From positions 2,480,001 through 2,544,000 of the forward strand of contig CAXXHF010000002.1 in the NCBI GenBank assembly GCA_963669405.2: a DNA stretch of 64,000 nt. The letters run 5' to 3'. Below the pieces are notes generated by a model. It did not search any database, had not been told where the DNA came from, and saw nothing but the letters and a program-made list of their open reading frames with translations. This DNA is from Aureisphaera sp963669405. GTDB lineage: Bacteria; Bacteroidota; Bacteroidia; Flavobacteriales; Flavobacteriaceae. Shown here piece after piece: positions 61,162 through 64,000 of this stretch (within the stretch, counting starts at the first letter, position 1; each line of letters starts with the position of its first letter). Made by a program: the position numbers and the translations under genes.

Positions 61162-61724
61162 ATGAAATCTAATTCCCCTAAAGAAATAATTAATCTTCTT
61201 TTAGTTAATGATGAAAATTGTATCCGTTCTATCTATGAACGTAATTTATATAAAGTGATAAAATTTGTTTCTAAAAATAAAGGGATACCCAGCGATGCAG
61301 AAGAGATATTTCAAGATGCCTTGTATCAGATTATTGTTAGGGCTAAGGTAAAAGGGTTGGAAATTAATTCTTCATTTGATGCTTACTTATTTACCGTTTG
61401 TAAAAATTTATGGTACAAGGAATTAAATAATAGAAAAAAGAAGGTAAGAAATGATGCCATTTTTGAACTTAAAGGGACGAAGACAGGCATTTAGAATCTA
61501 TAATGTATCAAGAGCGATGGGATTTGTTTGAAGAGATGCTTATGAAGCTTTCAGGGAAATGTAAGGCTTTACTAAAGGCATATTTCAATAAAGTCGCCTA
61601 TAATGAAATTGTAGAGAAGTTTTCTTATGCCAACGAAAATTCTGCCTTTCAAGGAGTGTTTAAGTGTAAAAAACGATTAGCGCAACTCATTAAAAAAGAT
61701 ACTAGATATCTTGCCCTTAAATGA
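61162..61724 (+). CDS. ECF-type sigma factor, frame broken at a G run
   Basis: From ATG 61162 the first frame encodes sigma region 2 (NLYKVIKFVSKNKGIPSDAEEIFQ-type, SFDAYLFTVCKNLWYKELNN) and stops at 61494 soon after FELKG. Region 4 continues in another frame (DEDRHLESIMYQERW; MLMKLSGKCKALLKAYF; SAFQGVFKCKKRLAQL) to the stop at 61724. One extra G in the GGG near 61476 would fuse both into a ~187-residue Bacteroidota-type ECF sigma factor. Possible explanations are assembly error, phase variation, programmed frameshift or inactivation. The stop overlaps the next gene's start (ATGA). Confidence 0.75.
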
Positions 61725-62521
61725 TGATGGACGATAACTTACAATATAAAATAGAACAATATTTAAGTGGTATGATGCCACCAGATGAGGTTGTCGAATT
61801 TGAAAAACTCATAAAAGAAAAACCAGAAGTTGAAAAAGAGCTAACACTTTTTAAAGAAATAAACCACCACTTAATTGGTAATAGAGAGGATTATGATATC
61901 CCCGATAATGAGTATACAAATGAATTGCGTTCTTTTTTAAAAGGTGAAGAAAGTAAGAAGATTAAGCAAAGCATCCTTAAAATTGGAGAAGAGCATACAA
62001 GAAACAATAGAAGGCCTCGAAGATCGAGTCGTTTGCTAATAGCAGCTTCCATAGCCTCCATTTTATTTGTTTCCTTAGGATATTGGTTTTTTGGCAACTC
62101 TTCAACAGAGGATTTGTATTTGCAATATTATACTCAAGAAGACCTTCCATCCGTAATAAAACGAGGTGATGATCATGATTTATTAGAACAAGGGGTGTTG
62201 TCTTTTCAAGATGAACAATATCGAGATGCTATTTCTTATTTTAATAATTATATAAAAGAGCAGCAGGATGTTGATAATGTTGTTTACCTGTATTCTGGAA
62301 TGTCTCATTTGTTAATGAAACATTGGGAGTTGGCCCTTCAGGATTTTGAGACCATGGCGCAGTCAAACTCTCTAGACGCTTCAAAAGGTTTGTGGTTTAA
62401 AGCCTTGGTATATTTAAAAATGGGTGATGAGTCTAAAGCAAAGAAACAGCTTCAACAAATCACCCAATCCAAATCAAATTTCAATTATAATAAGGCAGTA
62501 ATGCTTTTAAAAGAACTCTAG
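61721..62521 (+). CDS. Anti-sigma-like membrane protein with TPR repeats
   Basis: 266 residues. The cytoplasmic N-terminal ~100 residues (YKIEQYLSGMMPPDEVVEFE, PEVEKELTLFKEIN) resemble the helical anti-sigma domain common in Bacteroidota. One membrane helix (LLIAASIASILFVSLGYWFF) and a periplasmic TPR region follow (LLEQGVLSFQDEQYRDAISY, VYLYSGMSHLLMKHWELALQ, LWFKALVYLKMGDESKAKKQ). It starts inside the sigma gene's stop (ATGA overlap), the usual coupling of sigma and anti-sigma. The periplasmic TPR part could meet the TPR-CHAT protease encoded divergently. Confidence 0.8.
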   Translation: MMMDDNLQYKIEQYLSGMMPPDEVVEFEKLIKEKPEVEKELTLFKEINHHLIGNREDYDIPDNEYTNELRSFLKGEESKKIKQSILKIGEEHTRNNRRPRRSSRLLIAASIASILFVSLGYWFFGNSSTEDLYLQYYTQEDLPSVIKRGDDHDLLEQGVLSFQDEQYRDAISYFNNYIKEQQDVDNVVYLYSGMSHLLMKHWELALQDFETMAQSNSLDASKGLWFKALVYLKMGDESKAKKQLQQITQSKSNFNYNKAVMLLKEL

Positions 62522-62524
62522 CTC

Positions 62525-63130
62525 TTAGGCAACGAGACCCTTTAAAAAAGCGGAAGGATAAATCTCGTACCTCTCTCTGAATTTTTTTGAAAAACTCTCG
62601 GCACTTTTAAATCCATTGTCATAGGCAATGGCTTCGATGGTATATTTTCTTTTTCGTGGATTTTCCAGAAGGTCTTTGTGTGCGTGAGCTATTCTTAGGT
62701 CGTTTACATAATTCTTAAATGATTTTCCTTTGGTGTGATTGATGATTTTTGAAAGGTAGCTACTGTTCGTTCCCAGTTCTTTGGCCAAAGAGCTAAGACT
62801 CACTTCTTGACTTAAAAACAATTTTTGGGTTTCAAAGGAATGGATTTTTAAGATGATGGTTTCCAAAATCTCTTTGGAAATCCCTAAACTGTCATAGTTG
62901 GTATCTTTTTTTGAAGGCCTATGATTTATTTTCCTTTTAAGACGTTCATTCATTTTCTTGTAGTGTGCTTGACGCGCCTCATGAAAATGATATAACTTTA
63001 AAGACGCATGAGAAATGATGGTGAAAAACAATTTTTTTGGAGAGAATACAAGCTCCATAATAGAGTCATCATTGTGATCTACATAAGGTAGTGTTGTTTT
63101 CTCAATGGAGGTAATTGATAGTTTGTCCAT
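62525..63130 (-). CDS. AraC-family regulator, right flank of the CHAT locus
   Basis: 201 residues. C-terminal AraC double HTH: VSLSSLAKELGTNSSYLSKII, FKNYVNDLRIAHAHKDL and IAYDNGFKSAESFSKKFRERY...PSAFL. The N-terminal half has no recognisable sensor domain but shares the Lys-rich helical character and length of its paralogue at 55009. It converges on the anti-sigma gene with only 3 bp between stops. Confidence 0.87.
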   Translation of the reverse strand: MDKLSITSIEKTTLPYVDHNDDSIMELVFSPKKLFFTIISHASLKLYHFHEARQAHYKKMNERLKRKINHRPSKKDTNYDSLGISKEILETIILKIHSFETQKLFLSQEVSLSSLAKELGTNSSYLSKIINHTKGKSFKNYVNDLRIAHAHKDLLENPRKRKYTIEAIAYDNGFKSAESFSKKFRERYEIYPSAFLKGLVA

Positions 63131-63252
63131 AGCGTTAAATTTGAATCTAACTTATGGGCAAAATGTTAAAATTTAGGCAAATCCGATAAAGATTTACTTC
63201 GTCTAATTTTAACATTTCAAGATAAAAAACACGTAAAAGGGCATTTTTTCTT

Positions 63253-64000
63253 CTAAGAAATAGAAGCTTTTTCAGTTTTTAGACTTCGGTCTACTTTCTT
63301 CACCAAGCCTTGTAATACGTTACCTGGGCCTACTTCAATGAATTCGTCGGCACCGTCGGCAATCATGTTCTTAACGCTTTGGGTCCATTTCACGGGAGCC
63401 GTTAGTTGAAATATTAAATTTTTCTTAATTTCTGAAGGATCAGTAACTGCGGTTGTACTCACATTTTGGTATATTGGACAGGCTGGATCTGTAAAATTTG
63501 TTCCTTCTATAGCTGCTGCTAATTCCTCTCGGGCAGGTTCCATAAGAGGGCTATGAAAGGCACCGCCTACAGGTAATAATAATGCTCTTCTAGCACCGGC
63601 TTCTTTTAATGCTTCGCAAGCCTCATTTACAGCATCTACTTCTCCAGATATAACCAACTGTCCAGGACAATTGTAGTTGGCTGCAACCACGATTCCATTA
63701 ATGTCTTCACAAACTTTTTCCACCACTTCGTCATCAAGTCCCAATACAGCAGCCATAGTGGAGGGTTTTAATTCACAGGCTTTCTGCATTGCCTGTGCTC
63801 TTTTGGATACCAAAAGCAATCCATCACTAAATGCCAACGTTCGGTTAGCTACCAATGCAGAAAGTTCTCCTAGAGAATGCCCTGCAACCATGTCTGGTTG
63901 AAAGCGATCTCCCAGTACGATTGCCAAAATAGTAGAATGCAAGAATATAGCAGGCTGCGTAACATTGGTCTGTTTTAATTCTTCCGCAGTGCCTTCAAAC
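63253..64000 (-). CDS. fabD: Malonyl CoA-acyl carrier protein transacylase, 5' end beyond window
   Basis: The minus-strand frame is open through base 64000, so the N-terminus lies outside. Visible parts: TNVTQPAIFLHSTILAIVL, the nucleophile elbow GHSLGELSAL, the family's KRAQAMQKAC, VVAANYNCPGQLVISG, LLPVGGAFHSPLMEPA with the catalytic His, and EVGPGNVLQGLVKKV. It loads malonyl groups onto acyl carrier protein for fatty acid synthesis. An internal TTG at 63942 is not the start because conserved residues precede it. Confidence 0.93.
   Translation of the reverse strand, partial: FEGTAEELKQTNVTQPAIFLHSTILAIVLGDRFQPDMVAGHSLGELSALVANRTLAFSDGLLLVSKRAQAMQKACELKPSTMAAVLGLDDEVVEKVCEDINGIVVAANYNCPGQLVISGEVDAVNEACEALKEAGARRALLLPVGGAFHSPLMEPAREELAAAIEGTNFTDPACPIYQNVSTTAVTDPSEIKKNLIFQLTAPVKWTQSVKNMIADGADEFIEVGPGNVLQGLVKKVDRSLKTEKASIS

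Noticed and set aside
55009..63130. Type III-E CRISPR system
   Set aside because: TPR-CHAT and sigma/anti-sigma genes are present but there is no gRAMP effector, cas gene or repeat array.

Overview
The window is chromosomal DNA of a Flavobacteriaceae-type Bacteroidota. The evidence is type IX secretion (T9SS) C-terminal sorting domains (type A and a CHU_C type B domain), a PorP/SprF protein, the TTG-N20-TAnnTTTG promoter architecture, a folK-deoxynucleoside kinase fusion, GH3 and DUF2797 neighbours, 'two-component' LytTR/Reg_prop signalling, AsmA and QPTR genes, tRNAs without encoded CCA, and AT-rich intergenic DNA. Both ends cut genes: a GDSL/SGNH hydrolase at the left edge and fabD at the right edge.

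Layout. 1-4.6 kb: secreted proteins (SGNH hydrolase, M43 metalloprotease, VCBS/FG-GAP protein with a T9SS tail). 4.6-8.5 kb: housekeeping proteostasis block (holin-like membrane protein, trigger factor, clpP, clpX). 8.5-13.2 kb: small lipoprotein, a decayed gene behind GH3, GH3, DUF2797, an AraC/GyrI regulator and a LysE exporter. 13.2-21.2 kb: AsmA, QPTR queuosine-precursor transporter, folK-dNK fusion, SpoU methyltransferase, mutS. 21.2-23.7 kb: two LytTR regulators, one lacking its phosphoacceptor, with decayed remnants of a Reg_prop/LytS histidine kinase between them and another decayed gene behind. 23.9-40.3 kb: a surface module made of a 1291-aa fibre-like protein, a 1584-aa adhesin-like protein with 12 nearly identical ~105-aa repeats, a type B sorted protein, PorP/SprF, OmpA-TPR and a large Reg_prop/Y_Y_Y/LytS kinase lipoprotein. 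40.35-41.38 kb: a dense minus-strand array of twelve structurally odd tRNAs. Two small ORF-terminator units and an ordinary tRNA-Gly/tRNA-Leu pair lie behind it. 42.6-48.2 kb: small membrane proteins, a third LytTR regulator (Asn at the phosphoacceptor), a DDEDDMPGQG-repeat lipoprotein, and a TPR histidine kinase with a NarL-type regulator. 48.2-55.0 kb: a hairpin-rich gap, an S24/LexA-like repressor with its operators, DUF2461, KDO transferase, DegT aminotransferase, galE, amidohydrolase. 55.0-63.1 kb: a locus bounded by two paralogous AraC regulators and holding an M43 protease with a T9SS tail, a secreted/membrane TPR-CHAT protein, a lipoprotein, an ECF sigma factor and a TPR anti-sigma-like membrane protein.

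Most striking points. (1) The tRNA array contains an element that folds without a D-arm (Asp-GUC-like), a tRNA-Phe whose anticodon loop is interrupted by a 55-nt insertion whose exact removal restores the canonical loop, a Leu-UAG tRNA that lost its long variable arm, and a Leu-UAA anticodon on a class I body. (2) The TPR-CHAT / sigma / anti-sigma arrangement resembles the protease-controlled sigma pathway of type III-E CRISPR, but no CRISPR is present. In two of its genes the reading frame appears broken at short G runs. (3) A nearly perfect 627-bp tandem repeat makes up most of the adhesin gene. All functional statements rest on reading the sequence and family knowledge; no search or folding program was run.
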